DNA of 64,000 nucleotides, taken from positions 4,210,001-4,274,000 of the forward strand of contig NZ_FNSW01000001.1 of the NCBI RefSeq assembly GCF_900104695.1, in the 5' to 3' direction. The stretch is from Paenibacillus sp. GP183 (GTDB taxonomy: Bacteria > Bacillota > Bacilli > Paenibacillales > NBRC-103111). Positions 43,477-52,689 of this stretch are shown here, piece after piece. The notes under the pieces are model-generated. The model was not told the DNA's origin, did not search any database, and saw only the letters and a program-made list of their open reading frames with translations. Every line of letters begins with the position of its first letter. Position 1 is the first letter of the stretch. The translations under genes were made by a program, and so were the position numbers.

Positions 43477-44247
43477 ATGAGTGAACTGTTAATTGGGAAA
43501 AATATACTTGTTATGGGTGTTGCCAACGACCGCAGCATCGCTTGGGCAATCGCTCAATCGCTGGCTGCTGAGGGAGCTAATCTAGCTTTTACTTATGAAA
43601 ATGAACGTGTGGAGGAACGCGTCCGCAAGCTGGCTGACACGATCCCGGGCTCCATTCTGGTGCCCTGCAATGTTACGGTTGATGCTGAAATCGAGACGCT
43701 TGCAAGCATCGTTAAAGAGCAGTTCGGTGTCTTGCATGGCTTGGTACACAGCATCGCGTTCGCAAAGACCGAAGAATTGGACGGGCTGTTCGTCGATACC
43801 TCCCGTGATGGATTTGCACTAGCTCACGACATTAGCGCATATTCGCTCGTAGCTGTGGCTCAGCGCCTGTATCCGCTTATGACAGAGGGCGGCAGCATCA
43901 TGACGATGACCTACCTTGGTGCCGAGCGTGCCATGAAGAATTACAACGTCATGGGCGTTGCCAAAGCAGCGCTGGAAGCAAGCATACGCTATTTGGCGGC
44001 GGATCTGGGACAATTCGGCGTGCGGGTAAACGGTATTTCCGCCGGTCCGATTCGTACCCTTGCAGCGAAAGGGATCAAGGATTTCAACTCGATCCTTCGT
44101 CAAGTAGAGGAAAAAGCGCCTTTGCGCAAAACGACGGAAACCGCTGAGGTTGGCGATACGGCCATGTTCTTGATGAGCCATTTATCCAGAGGTATTACCG
44201 GTGAAGTCATCTATGTTGATGGCGGCTACAATATTATGGGAATCTAG
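43477..44247 (+). CDS. fabI: enoyl-[acyl-carrier-protein] reductase, FabI type
   Basis: 256 aa from ATG 43477, with GAAAGGGG upstream although widely spaced; ATG 43426/43432 would lengthen it. Short-chain dehydrogenase fold with VMGVANDRSIAWAIA for NAD(P)H, HSIAFAKTEEL, and active-site Tyr and Lys in TYLGAERAMKNYNVMGVAKAA. It performs the last step of fatty acid elongation and is the triclosan target. It ends with a strong terminator. Confidence 0.95.
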   Translation: MSELLIGKNILVMGVANDRSIAWAIAQSLAAEGANLAFTYENERVEERVRKLADTIPGSILVPCNVTVDAEIETLASIVKEQFGVLHGLVHSIAFAKTEELDGLFVDTSRDGFALAHDISAYSLVAVAQRLYPLMTEGGSIMTMTYLGAERAMKNYNVMGVAKAALEASIRYLAADLGQFGVRVNGISAGPIRTLAAKGIKDFNSILRQVEEKAPLRKTTETAEVGDTAMFLMSHLSRGITGEVIYVDGGYNIMGI

Positions 44248-44259
44248 CAATCATCCAAC

Positions 44260-44303
44260 AAAGATCCTTCTGTCTATATGACAAGAGGGATCTTTTCTTT
44301 TTT
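44260..44303 (+). terminator. terminator of fabI
   Basis: AAAGATCC pairs with GGATCTTT; T-run after. Confidence 0.8.
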
Positions 44304-44411
44304 GTGCCAGACACCTACGATTTTTGGGTGAAACTACGTAGCAAGAAAGGCGTATAATTCTTTATACTAAAATAGTGAAATAATGAATGAGCAAAGAAAG
44401 AGTGGATATAA

Positions 44412-45272
44412 ATGGAAAATGTTAACAAGGAACCTTATGTGGTAGGCGGTAAAAGCTATACGGCAGTCGCCATTAATACTGCAGCCAAGACGGGACAATG
44501 GATTAAGAGCAAGCTGGGGGATTTCAACAGCATTGATGTTAAATATTCTTCTCAGGATCTGGTAACCGAGGTAGATAAGGGATCGGAGAAGATGATTCGC
44601 AAGTTGATCATGACCCATTTTCCACAGCATTCTTTTTTGGGTGAAGAGGGCGTGGAGCCGGGGCCGGCAGCTTCAGCCTTGGCCTTGCAGAATGTGAGCC
44701 ATGCCGAATATTTATGGATTGTCGATCCCATCGACGGAACAACGAATTTTATTCACGGGTTCCCTTTTTATACCGTTTCGATCGCTCTTGCTTATAAAGG
44801 GGAGGTTATCGTAGGCGTCGTGTACGACCCTTCAAGCGATGAGCTGTTCGTTGCGGAAAAGGGAAAAGGAGCTTATGTTCACGGTAAAAAAATGCAGGTT
44901 TCCGCAGATGATAAGCTGTCCAACAGTCTTATCGCTACCGGATTTCCTTCGGACCGCAATACGGCTTTACCAATAAACCTGAAGGGCATTCAATCGATCG
45001 CGCCTAAAGTCCGCAATATCCGTTCAGCCGGTTCAGCTGCGCTTCATCTTGCTTATGTGGCTGATGGACGCCTAAGCGGCTTTTGGGAAATCGGCCTCAA
45101 TTCCTGGGATATCGCAGCGGGTGCGCTGCTGATCCAGGAATCAGGCGGTACAATCACAGATACCGAAGGGAAACCATATAGCCTTGCAGTCCGTAACGTA
45201 ATAGGCTCGAACACGCTAATCCATGGTGAGCTTCAGCAAGAGCTGTCTGCGGCTGAGGCAACCGGCTTTTAA
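44412..45272 (+). CDS. inositol monophosphatase family protein
   Basis: 286 aa. Metal-binding blocks in order: SFLGEEGVEPG, VDPIDGTTNFIHGFPFY and SWDIAAGALLIQESGG, as in SuhB/inositol monophosphatase proteins. It probably hydrolyses a sugar or inositol phosphate, but the family also includes NADP and PAP phosphatases. The start has AAAGAG upstream. A bidirectional terminator follows. Confidence 0.88.
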   Translation: MENVNKEPYVVGGKSYTAVAINTAAKTGQWIKSKLGDFNSIDVKYSSQDLVTEVDKGSEKMIRKLIMTHFPQHSFLGEEGVEPGPAASALALQNVSHAEYLWIVDPIDGTTNFIHGFPFYTVSIALAYKGEVIVGVVYDPSSDELFVAEKGKGAYVHGKKMQVSADDKLSNSLIATGFPSDRNTALPINLKGIQSIAPKVRNIRSAGSAALHLAYVADGRLSGFWEIGLNSWDIAAGALLIQESGGTITDTEGKPYSLAVRNVIGSNTLIHGELQQELSAAEATGF

Positions 45273-45283
45273 GATAATCTTAG

Positions 45284-45328
45284 GAAAAGGGTTGAGCAGA
45301 AAAAGCTTCTCTGCTCAACCCTTTTTTC
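45284..45328. terminator. bidirectional terminator
   Basis: AAAAGGGTTGAGCAGA pairs with TCTGCTCAACCCTTTT; T-runs on both strands. Confidence 0.9.
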
Positions 45329-45343
45329 AATGTGTACATCGCT

Positions 45344-47455
45344 TTATCCTTGTTGTCCATCTGTGAATGTGCCGGCATATTGCAATTTACCGTTGAGATC
45401 ATACAGCTTACCTTGACCATGATACTTTCCATTCGCGAACATACCCTCATAGATGAGCTGGCCTTCCGGTCCAAACAGCTTGCCGACTCCATTGGCAGTA
45501 TCCCCGCTAAGCTGCCCCTCATACCGGGTTCCGTTCGAGTAACTGATGCCCCCGGCTCCAGGAAGGTCTGAAATGAAAAGCACCTTTTTACTATCATCCC
45601 ACTCCAGCTTCATGCCAAGCATTTGTAAAATGCCAGCAGAGAGATAAGTTGTGCCGTCGATCAATTTGGGAGCAATGGGAAGAATGCCGGTTTTCGAGTT
45701 AAAAGTTCCCGTTATTCCATCGATCAGGAAGGTAAATTCGCGATCCCTGAGTATGTTCTTTTTACCAGTAACTTCCTTTCGCTTCGAATTCCAGGTAATA
45801 TGCCATCCGCCAGCTTCCATGACTGCTCTCAGTGGAAGGTAGAGCTGATGATTTTCAATGATCACGGGCAAAATGAGATTTAACTTCTTGTCATCCATGT
45901 AAACAGCAGTTGGCAATGAACTATCAGAATTCACAGGAGCAAGTAATTTGCCATCTCCTTGACCGAACGAATCCGGAGGCAATGCAGTACCGATTCCGGG
46001 TTGTCTGGCATTGACATAAATCCACTGTCCGTCAGGGCTGCTTCCCAATAAACGAGATTCGGTATGTAACCCTGTGTATAAAGCTTTTTGCTGCAAATTA
46101 TCTGCATTAAAAAGCTGAAGTGAAGTCGTAAATTGCTTGTTTGCAGTATGCTCGATTTCATAACTTAGATAAGCCATGCTGTGTGTGGCATTTAACCAAT
46201 GACTGTCAGCCAATTGAAGCTTTTGTGCATCCATAATCAAATTCTTATCCCGGTAAATTCCGGCATCGGAATAGTATTGAAACACATGATCGCTTGAAGC
46301 GCTAAAGACGGACCAGGTGGTTTTTGGGATCGGAGGATTCCAATCTTGAATGGTGTCGGCATTCCATGAATAAGCATAACGTACTTCCTGAGAAGTCCCT
46401 CGTTCCTGGAGTACAAAATACACCTTATCTCCATCATCCACAAATTGAATCGGCAAACGTCCGCCCATAGCGAGATCAGTTGGTACCCAGCCTGCGACTT
46501 TTTCAGCCAGGACTTGGATCGTATCATTTTCCAAAGAATACATAGCAATGGAAAAATCCTTTTCCTGCGTTTCCTCCCCAATGGCCATCAGAACATATTT
46601 GCCGTCCTTGGATAAATCGGCTCCGTGAACGTATCCTTTTACTTGAATCCTTTTGGCCGTATCGCTTTGCGGAATCTGAATACCTTCACTTGGCTGCTCA
46701 TAAAAAAATCCCCGCCGGTCCACGACAAAGTCTCCTTTACCGACATAGGTCGTGTACAAATGAACAGGATAGCGAATCAACTGCTTATTTGATTGATCAT
46801 ACAGTCCGTACAGCCCTTCAAGATATGCATCACATTCGCAATATGCACCAGAGCGGACTGCCAGAAAATAGCGATCCTGATTCCCGAGCATACGCAAAGA
46901 GTACAAATTATCTACTGTAGACAGCAGTTCTCTTTGTTTACCGTCCAGTGAATAGCGCCACAATTGAAAAGGGTTCTGAACGATCAAATTCAAAACAGGC
47001 GCTCCGCTTATAAGGTCGCCTTTGAGGGTAGAAGAGTTATTTACATTCAATTGATATTCACCTAGAATATAGGTTCCTGATGGAAAAGAGCTAGGTGTAA
47101 CCTTGGCTTCTAGATGGGAGGTGCTTCTCCAATTAAACTCCCACTGCAATGCTGGAGCTCTGGATGGATTTCGTTCAGTCCCATGAGCCTTAAGCTGGGT
47201 CTCAACTGAAGCCTGATCCATGGATTCGGGAAAATCAATTTCAAAGGTTTGGGGTGACGGAGTCATCAGGGTGTTCATAGGCGCCTGTAAGCGCGGTTCG
47301 GTGGCTGAGCGGATGATGATTTTTTCAGCTTTTTCGTATATCGAATTGGTTGAAGCAACTGCTGGCGAATCTGCAACTGCAGGCGCATGATGGCCGAGTG
47401 ATCCCATTGTAAAAACTACCGACAAGACCACTGCTAATTTCTGTGCAATTTTCAT
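45344..47455 (-). CDS. secreted multidomain protein: propeller-like, stalk (copper amine oxidase N-like) and MORN repeats
   Basis: 703 aa. Signal peptide at about 1-28 (ending APAVADS). Residues about 30-160 hold a Big-type domain (EIDFPESMDQASVETQL), about 165-500 look like a beta-propeller (DLSKDGKYVLMAIGEE, SSPDGQWIYVNAR), about 525-630 a stalk domain of the copper amine oxidase N-terminal type (LPLRAVMEAGGWHITWNSKR, SAGILQMLGMKLEWDDSKK), and the last 65 residues three MORN-like repeats (YEGQLSGDTANGVGKL, YEGMFANGKYHGQGKL, YAGTF). A cell-surface or secreted role is likely; function unknown. Confidence 0.75.
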   Translation of the reverse strand: MKIAQKLAVVLSVVFTMGSLGHHAPAVADSPAVASTNSIYEKAEKIIIRSATEPRLQAPMNTLMTPSPQTFEIDFPESMDQASVETQLKAHGTERNPSRAPALQWEFNWRSTSHLEAKVTPSSFPSGTYILGEYQLNVNNSSTLKGDLISGAPVLNLIVQNPFQLWRYSLDGKQRELLSTVDNLYSLRMLGNQDRYFLAVRSGAYCECDAYLEGLYGLYDQSNKQLIRYPVHLYTTYVGKGDFVVDRRGFFYEQPSEGIQIPQSDTAKRIQVKGYVHGADLSKDGKYVLMAIGEETQEKDFSIAMYSLENDTIQVLAEKVAGWVPTDLAMGGRLPIQFVDDGDKVYFVLQERGTSQEVRYAYSWNADTIQDWNPPIPKTTWSVFSASSDHVFQYYSDAGIYRDKNLIMDAQKLQLADSHWLNATHSMAYLSYEIEHTANKQFTTSLQLFNADNLQQKALYTGLHTESRLLGSSPDGQWIYVNARQPGIGTALPPDSFGQGDGKLLAPVNSDSSLPTAVYMDDKKLNLILPVIIENHQLYLPLRAVMEAGGWHITWNSKRKEVTGKKNILRDREFTFLIDGITGTFNSKTGILPIAPKLIDGTTYLSAGILQMLGMKLEWDDSKKVLFISDLPGAGGISYSNGTRYEGQLSGDTANGVGKLFGPEGQLIYEGMFANGKYHGQGKLYDLNGKLQYAGTFTDGQQG

Positions 47456-47609
47456 TCGACCCTTCTCCTTTGGAATTCAAATGAGCTTCCAGTTATTATC
47501 CAATTAGACGCAGGCTTGCAGCATATTGTTTCACTGGCACATTCGATTTTCTTGGACTATAATGAACATATCATTTAAGCGTTTCAATTTGTAAGGGAGT
47601 GGGGTAAAG

Positions 47610-48371
47610 GTGTCGATTCAATTGTTTGATCTAACCGGGAAAACAGCTCTGATTACGGGAGGATCCAAAGGTTTGGGAGGCGGTATAGCGCTTGGACTGG
47701 CAGGTGCGGGAGCAGATGTCGCGGTAGTTACAAGCAATGATGGAAGCCGTGAGGTGCAAAAGCAAATAGAAAGTCTTGGGCGGAAGGCGCATACGATTGT
47801 TGCGAATCTCGGCGATGAAAGCAAGCTGGAGGGTGTCGTGCAAGAAGCGCTGGTGAAGCTCGGGCATATCGATATATTGGTCAATAACGCGGGCATTATC
47901 AGACGTACACCGGCAGCGGATCATGCTGCTCAGGATTGGCACGATGTGCTGAATTTGAACTTGAACGCAGCCTTTTTCCTCAGCCAACTGCTTGGAAGAC
48001 ACATGATCGAACGCGGCAGCGGCAAAATCATTAATATTGCCTCGATGCTTACCTTTCAAGGCGGCATTAATGTTCCCGGCTACACAGCGTCGAAGCATGC
48101 GATTGCAGGAATAACGAAGGCGCTTGCCAACGAATGGGCAGGCAAAGGAATTAATGTGAATGCAATAGCTCCGGGCTATATGGCTACAGATAATACGGCG
48201 GCTATACGGGCAGACGAAGAACGCAGTGCGTCTATTCTTGCTCGAATTCCCGCAGCACGATGGGGAACAACAGAGGATTTACAGGGAGCGGCCATTTATC
48301 TGGCATCGAAGGCTTCTGACTACATGAACGGCCACGTTCTTTGTGTGGACGGCGGATGGATGGCGAGATAA
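47610..48371 (+). CDS. kduD: 2-dehydro-3-deoxy-D-gluconate 5-dehydrogenase (KduD-type SDR)
   Basis: 253 aa from GTG 47610 (AAAGGTG region, with AAGGGAG upstream). SDR motifs: TGGSKGLGGGIA, NNAGI, catalytic Ser in NIASML, YTASKHAIAG (Tyr, Lys) and an end CVDGGWMAR. With the next two genes it forms kduD-kdgK-kdgA, pectin and hexuronate breakdown: reduction of diketogluconate to 2-keto-3-deoxygluconate. Its stop overlaps the kdgK start (TAATG). Confidence 0.87.
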   Translation: MSIQLFDLTGKTALITGGSKGLGGGIALGLAGAGADVAVVTSNDGSREVQKQIESLGRKAHTIVANLGDESKLEGVVQEALVKLGHIDILVNNAGIIRRTPAADHAAQDWHDVLNLNLNAAFFLSQLLGRHMIERGSGKIINIASMLTFQGGINVPGYTASKHAIAGITKALANEWAGKGINVNAIAPGYMATDNTAAIRADEERSASILARIPAARWGTTEDLQGAAIYLASKASDYMNGHVLCVDGGWMAR

Positions 48372-49432
48372 TGGAAAACGTGCATAATCAACCAGACCAG
48401 CAAAATGTGGAAGCTAGCCAAGCCACACAGGCCAACCAAGCCGTCCAAACCAAGCAAGAGACCCAAGCTATACAACCGCAAATGCTTCAGCCTGAGCTGT
48501 TAACATTTGGTGAAACGATGGCATTGATGATGCCCGCGAGCGGTAAAGGGCTGGAGTACTCCTCTCAACTGCATCAGTTGTTTGGCGGAGCGGAAAGCAA
48601 TGTTGCCATCGGTGTGGCCCGACTCGGTCGACGTGCCGGTTGGTTTGGGCTTCTTGGCCATGATCCGCTGGGGAGAAGGATCCTCAAAACAATACGCGGT
48701 GAAGGCGTCGATGTTTCGCGAGCTGCCCTGACACCTGAAGCGCCAACAGGACTCATGATGCGTGAAGTGCTAATGGGCAAAACATCGGTTTATTATTATC
48801 GCAAAAACTCGGCAGCAAGCCGAATGGCACCGAAGCATCTGGACGAAAGCTATATTGCGCAAGCGAAAATTTTGCATGTTACCGGAATAACGGCTGCGCT
48901 TAGCGAAACCTGCAGAGCGACAGTGATTGAGGCCATGCATCTGGCACGCCGCCATGGCGTGAAAGTGAGCTTTGACCCGAACCTTCGTCTCAAGCTCTGG
49001 AGCATCGAGGAAGCGCGTCCCGTGCTTTTGGCAATGGCGAAAGAAGCGGATATTTTCCTGCCGGGCCTGGATGAGCTGAAGCTTTTATATCAAACGGAGG
49101 ATTGGAATGAGATCGTAGCCAAGCTCCGCAACCTGACGGCGGTTTCAATTGTTAAAGGCGGAGACGATGAAACATACGTTATAGATAAAGATAGTGTAAC
49201 GGCGGTTCCTTACTTCCGCGTGGAGCATGTTGTAGATACGGTAGGGGCAGGCGATGGCTTTTGTGCCGGTTTTCTTGTTGGCTTGCTGAGAGGATACCCT
49301 TATCCGGAGGCCGTTCGCATCGGCAATCTGGTTGGCTCGATGGTCATCCAGATGGAAGGCGATTGGGAAGGAATTCCCACATGGGAGCAAGTGGAAGCGG
49401 TTCTTAATGACGTTAATCATATTGAACGTTAA
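48371..49432 (+). CDS. kdgK: 2-keto-3-deoxygluconate kinase (PfkB family)
   Basis: 353 aa from ATG 48371, coupled to kduD by TAATG; ATG 48356 is an in-frame alternative. PfkB core from about 40: LLTFGETMALMMPASGKG, LFGGAESNVAIGVARLGRRA, and the catalytic DTVGAGDGFCAGFLVGLLRG near the end. It phosphorylates KDG to KDPG. The first 35 residues, rich in Gln, Ala and Thr (EASQATQANQAVQTKQ), are a low-complexity extension outside the usual kinase fold. Confidence 0.87.
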   Translation: MENVHNQPDQQNVEASQATQANQAVQTKQETQAIQPQMLQPELLTFGETMALMMPASGKGLEYSSQLHQLFGGAESNVAIGVARLGRRAGWFGLLGHDPLGRRILKTIRGEGVDVSRAALTPEAPTGLMMREVLMGKTSVYYYRKNSAASRMAPKHLDESYIAQAKILHVTGITAALSETCRATVIEAMHLARRHGVKVSFDPNLRLKLWSIEEARPVLLAMAKEADIFLPGLDELKLLYQTEDWNEIVAKLRNLTAVSIVKGGDDETYVIDKDSVTAVPYFRVEHVVDTVGAGDGFCAGFLVGLLRGYPYPEAVRIGNLVGSMVIQMEGDWEGIPTWEQVEAVLNDVNHIER

Positions 49433-49457
49433 ATTTGTATAAAAAGGCAGATGACCT

Positions 49458-50120
49458 ATGAAAAAAATCAAGCTAATCCAGCAAATCAGTAATGAAGGAG
49501 TCGTCGCCGTATTGCGCGGCGAGACGCCTGAGGAAGTCGTGGCCATGGCGGAGCAGGCCATCGCCGGGGGCATTAAGGTCATCGAAGTGACGATGACCGT
49601 TCCTTTTGCGCTGCGCGCAATCGAGGAGCTTGCGAAGCGCTACTCGAGCACAGCGCAGGACGCGGCGAAGTATGCGATCATCGGCGTCGGCACGGCGCTC
49701 GATCCGGAGACGGCACGCGCCGCGATTCTCAGTGGGGCCGAGTTCGTCGTCGGCCCGTCTTTGAACCCGGCAACGGTTGCGCTGTGCAACCGTTATCGAG
49801 TCCCCGTCATGCCGGGGTGCATGACGATTCAAGAGATCCAGACCGCGCTGGAGCTGGGCGTGGATATCGTAAAGCTGTTCCCGGGGAATCTGTACTCCCC
49901 GGCCATGATCAAAGCGATCAAAGGCCCGCTGCCGCAAGCGAACATTATGCCGACAGGCGGCGTATCGCTCAGCAATCTGGCCGAATGGATTCAAGCGGGA
50001 GTTGTAGCCGTAGGAATTGGCTCGGATTTGACCAGCGAGGCTGCCCGAACAGGCGATTACAGTTTGGTAGCCAAGAAAGCTGCACAGTATATAGAGGCTT
50101 ATCGCGCTGCCAAAAAGTAG
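49458..50120 (+). CDS. kdgA: KDPG/KHG aldolase
   Basis: 220 aa. Class I aldolase: GVVAVLRGETPEEVVAMAEQ, IEVTMTVPFALRAIE, Schiff-base Lys in VDIVKLFPGNLYSP and MPTGGVSLSNLAEW. It splits KDPG into pyruvate and glyceraldehyde-3-phosphate, completing the route begun by kduD and kdgK. The central part is GC-rich. The family also includes KDPGal enzymes; context favours KDPG. Confidence 0.92.
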   Translation: MKKIKLIQQISNEGVVAVLRGETPEEVVAMAEQAIAGGIKVIEVTMTVPFALRAIEELAKRYSSTAQDAAKYAIIGVGTALDPETARAAILSGAEFVVGPSLNPATVALCNRYRVPVMPGCMTIQEIQTALELGVDIVKLFPGNLYSPAMIKAIKGPLPQANIMPTGGVSLSNLAEWIQAGVVAVGIGSDLTSEAARTGDYSLVAKKAAQYIEAYRAAKK

Positions 50121-50126
50121 GAGGCG

Positions 50127-50993
50127 ATGAATTTCTCTATGCCGAACAAAGCAAAGCTTCATTTGCAAGTAAAAACAATTAGCGAATCTGTTGCTTATTT
50201 TACCCGAAACTTGGGGTGGACGTTAGTAGAAGAGATGGATCATGCCGTTTTGATGTCCATACAGCCGGGATATTTGGTCGCATTGTCGGAATCAAACTTC
50301 AACATCCCCAGCCAGACAAAAAAATGGCTCGACACTGTTGTGCATAGTCCTAATTCCGGCGACTCTTTTTACATCGGAGTTCATTCTGTCCAACAAACAT
50401 TGTCATCTTTAATCCAGCGCGGCATCCATAATTACAGGATTAAAGAGGACCCGGGCTTTATTTGTAATCTCATTGTTCCTGTGATTGATGGGTATACAGT
50501 GGTGTATTGGGAAGAGCTTTTCCTCACAAATGATGAGATTCTTCAACTGTACGCTCAAGGTCCAAGTGAATTGGAGAATGCGATAAAGGGTTTGTCTGAA
50601 GAAGATCTCGATGCGTCTTTGTCAGCGGGCAAGTGGAGCATTCGTCAGAACGTCCTTCACCTGGTCGACATGGAGCTGATTACGATGCATAAGCTCAAAT
50701 TTGCCCTGTCGGAGAGCGGTCGAAGTTATATCGGGAATTCCTTTTCACAGGATGCATGGTCTGATGGACTGGATTACAAGATCAGATCGATTGGAGCCGA
50801 AGTTGAACTGTTTAAAGCGGTAAGGAATCACATCGTTCAAATGTGCAAACAGCTGCCCGATGCGATGAATCGATTTGTAGTTGTCTCAGGAAAGCATGAA
50901 ACAGCAGGACGACTTATGAAAATGATGCACAGTCACGTCCGGCACCACTTAAGGACCATCACCAAAATCCGCCATATGCATGATAACGTCTGA
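50127..50993 (+). CDS. fusion of VOC (glyoxalase-like) and DinB-like domains
   Basis: 288 aa. N-terminal VOC domain (about 6-130: AKLHLQVKTISESVAYFTRN, GVHSVQQTLSSLIQRG, VPVIDGYTVVYWEEL), linker, then a DinB-type four-helix bundle (about 145-285) with His at GKWSIRQNVLHLVDMEL and the HSHVRHHLRTI triad for metal. VOC proteins detoxify or bind small molecules; DinB-like proteins include thiol transferases. Start ATG 50127 lies only two bases after AGGAGG, so ATG 50139 is possible. It ends at a terminator. Confidence 0.75.
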   Translation: MNFSMPNKAKLHLQVKTISESVAYFTRNLGWTLVEEMDHAVLMSIQPGYLVALSESNFNIPSQTKKWLDTVVHSPNSGDSFYIGVHSVQQTLSSLIQRGIHNYRIKEDPGFICNLIVPVIDGYTVVYWEELFLTNDEILQLYAQGPSELENAIKGLSEEDLDASLSAGKWSIRQNVLHLVDMELITMHKLKFALSESGRSYIGNSFSQDAWSDGLDYKIRSIGAEVELFKAVRNHIVQMCKQLPDAMNRFVVVSGKHETAGRLMKMMHSHVRHHLRTITKIRHMHDNV

Positions 50994-51003
50994 GTTGTAT
51001 CTG

Positions 51004-51035
51004 AAAAAAAGTTCCTGGTGCGGGAACTTTTTTTG
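51004..51035 (+). terminator. terminator after the VOC-DinB gene
   Basis: AAAAAAAGTTCC pairs with GGAACTTTTTTT, with T-run. Confidence 0.85.
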
Positions 51036-51198
51036 CGCTTAGAGTTTGTATAGGATAGGAGAGTGATCGTTTGGAAGAGGACTATTGTGCAATACTTCGA
51101 TAATGCAGGTCTGCTTTCATAGCTGGAAATTTCTTCGGCAATATTTTTGTTGTTGATTCCAAATAATAATTTTTTAGATAGCTGGGAGGTTTGAAGTT

Positions 51199-51678
51199 AT
51201 GACAAATCCATCAAGCAAGAAAAGAACTGACTCTGGTTCGAGAGTCATCAAGGCATCACCGCAAACGATCTATAAGGCATTCGTGGACCCGGAGGCTCTG
51301 GTTTCGTGGCTTCCACCGAAGGGTATGAAAGGACATATCTACGAGTTCGATGCTCAAGCCGGCGGAGCCTATCGAATGTCCCTAACTTATGTCGGAAAGG
51401 ACCATTCAACGCAAGGCAAAACTTCGGAGCATGCTGACGTTGTCAAAGGGAGATTCTTGGAGTTCGCTCCAAACGAGCGGATTGTACAGTTAGTAGAATT
51501 CGATTCCGAGGATCCCGTTTTCGCGGGAGAGATGATCATGACATGGACCTTAGCTGCCGTTCCGGAAGGCACCGAGGTTACCATTGTTTGTGAGAACGTA
51601 CCCGAAGGAATACGGAAGGAAGATCACGATGTTGGTTTGAGGTCCACTCTGGAGAATCTGGCTGATTATACCGAATAA
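51199..51678 (+). CDS. SRPBCC/AHSA1-family protein
   Basis: 159 aa, with GGGAGG upstream. START-like fold: RVIKASPQTIYKAFVDPEAL, WLPPKGMKGHIYEFDAQAGG, MTWTLAAVPEGTEVTIVCEN. AHSA1-like proteins bind hydrophobic ligands or Hsp90-type partners; the substrate is unknown. Stands alone, ahead of cyanophycinase. Confidence 0.85.
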   Translation: MTNPSSKKRTDSGSRVIKASPQTIYKAFVDPEALVSWLPPKGMKGHIYEFDAQAGGAYRMSLTYVGKDHSTQGKTSEHADVVKGRFLEFAPNERIVQLVEFDSEDPVFAGEMIMTWTLAAVPEGTEVTIVCENVPEGIRKEDHDVGLRSTLENLADYTE

Positions 51679-51745
51679 TCTGATAATCCGAGATAGGACC
51701 CAATAAAGTTGTGATAGAATGTGATATATGAAGAGGGGAGAGATG

Positions 51746-52543
51746 ATGTGTATGAATTCAAAAGGTTTGTTAAACGGTTCTTTGGTTATTGCTGGCGGGG
51801 GGCGCTTACATTCGGATGTGATTGAGCGGTTTATAGAATTGGCAGGCGGTACGCAAGCTTCGATCATTGTGATTCCTACGGCTCAAGAAGAGAACCTTGT
51901 AGCCAATAAAGGGAAGGATTTAATCGCTTTTGAACAAGCTGGAGCAACCAATATCACCATCCTTCACACTTACGATCGAAATTTGGCAGATACGGAGGAG
52001 TTCGCCGCCCCAATAAAATTGGCTCATGCAGTATGGTTTTCGGGTGGAAGACAATGGAGGCTTGCTGACGCCTACCTGCATACGAAAGTTCATCAGGAAT
52101 TGAACGCTCTTCTTGGCCGAGGAGGTGTTATTGGCGGAACTTCTGCGGGTGCGACAATCCAAGGATCCTATATGGTAAGGGGAGATACTCAAACAAACAC
52201 CATTCTAATGGGGGACCATGTGGAGGGCCTGGGTTTCTTGGAAAACGTCACGATTGATCAACATTTAATACGGCGAAACCGTCATTTTGATCTTGTTGAA
52301 GTTATCTCCGCTCAACCGGAGCTGCTGGGTATTGGAATTGACGAAGGAACGGCCATCGTGGTTCAGGGAACAAACTTTGAAGTAATAGGGAACAGTTATG
52401 TGGCCATTTATGACAACGAATATATGAATACTACAGGCGGCAAATTTTATTTTCTATCCCCTGGAGATACATTTAACTTGGACACAAGAGAAGCAAATTT
52501 ATCATACAGTATGAATCAGGCATCCAACCAGGCGTCAAACTAG
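51746..52543 (+). CDS. cyanophycinase
   Basis: 265 aa from ATG 51746 (AGGGGAG five bases upstream); ATG 51728 and 51752 are alternatives. Serine-peptidase-like fold with nucleophile Ser in GVIGGTSAGATIQGSYMVRG, IVIPTAQEEN start and DQHLIRRNRHFDLVEVI. Cyanophycinase degrades the Arg-Asp storage polymer to dipeptides. No cyanophycin synthetase is near, so it may use polymer made elsewhere in the genome or from outside. The last 12 residues repeat ASNQASN. Confidence 0.87.
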   Translation: MCMNSKGLLNGSLVIAGGGRLHSDVIERFIELAGGTQASIIVIPTAQEENLVANKGKDLIAFEQAGATNITILHTYDRNLADTEEFAAPIKLAHAVWFSGGRQWRLADAYLHTKVHQELNALLGRGGVIGGTSAGATIQGSYMVRGDTQTNTILMGDHVEGLGFLENVTIDQHLIRRNRHFDLVEVISAQPELLGIGIDEGTAIVVQGTNFEVIGNSYVAIYDNEYMNTTGGKFYFLSPGDTFNLDTREANLSYSMNQASNQASN

Positions 52544-52689
52544 CGTTTTACAGTGAAATGTTGTCGTAATGGTCGATGATTTAAATGTGGGGTCCACTTG
52601 GACTTTATTCGATAAAACCACTCGCTCGTTAAAACGGCTATTTGCGTGTATAATGTCAAACAGGAACCACTATTTTACTGGAAAAGGAA

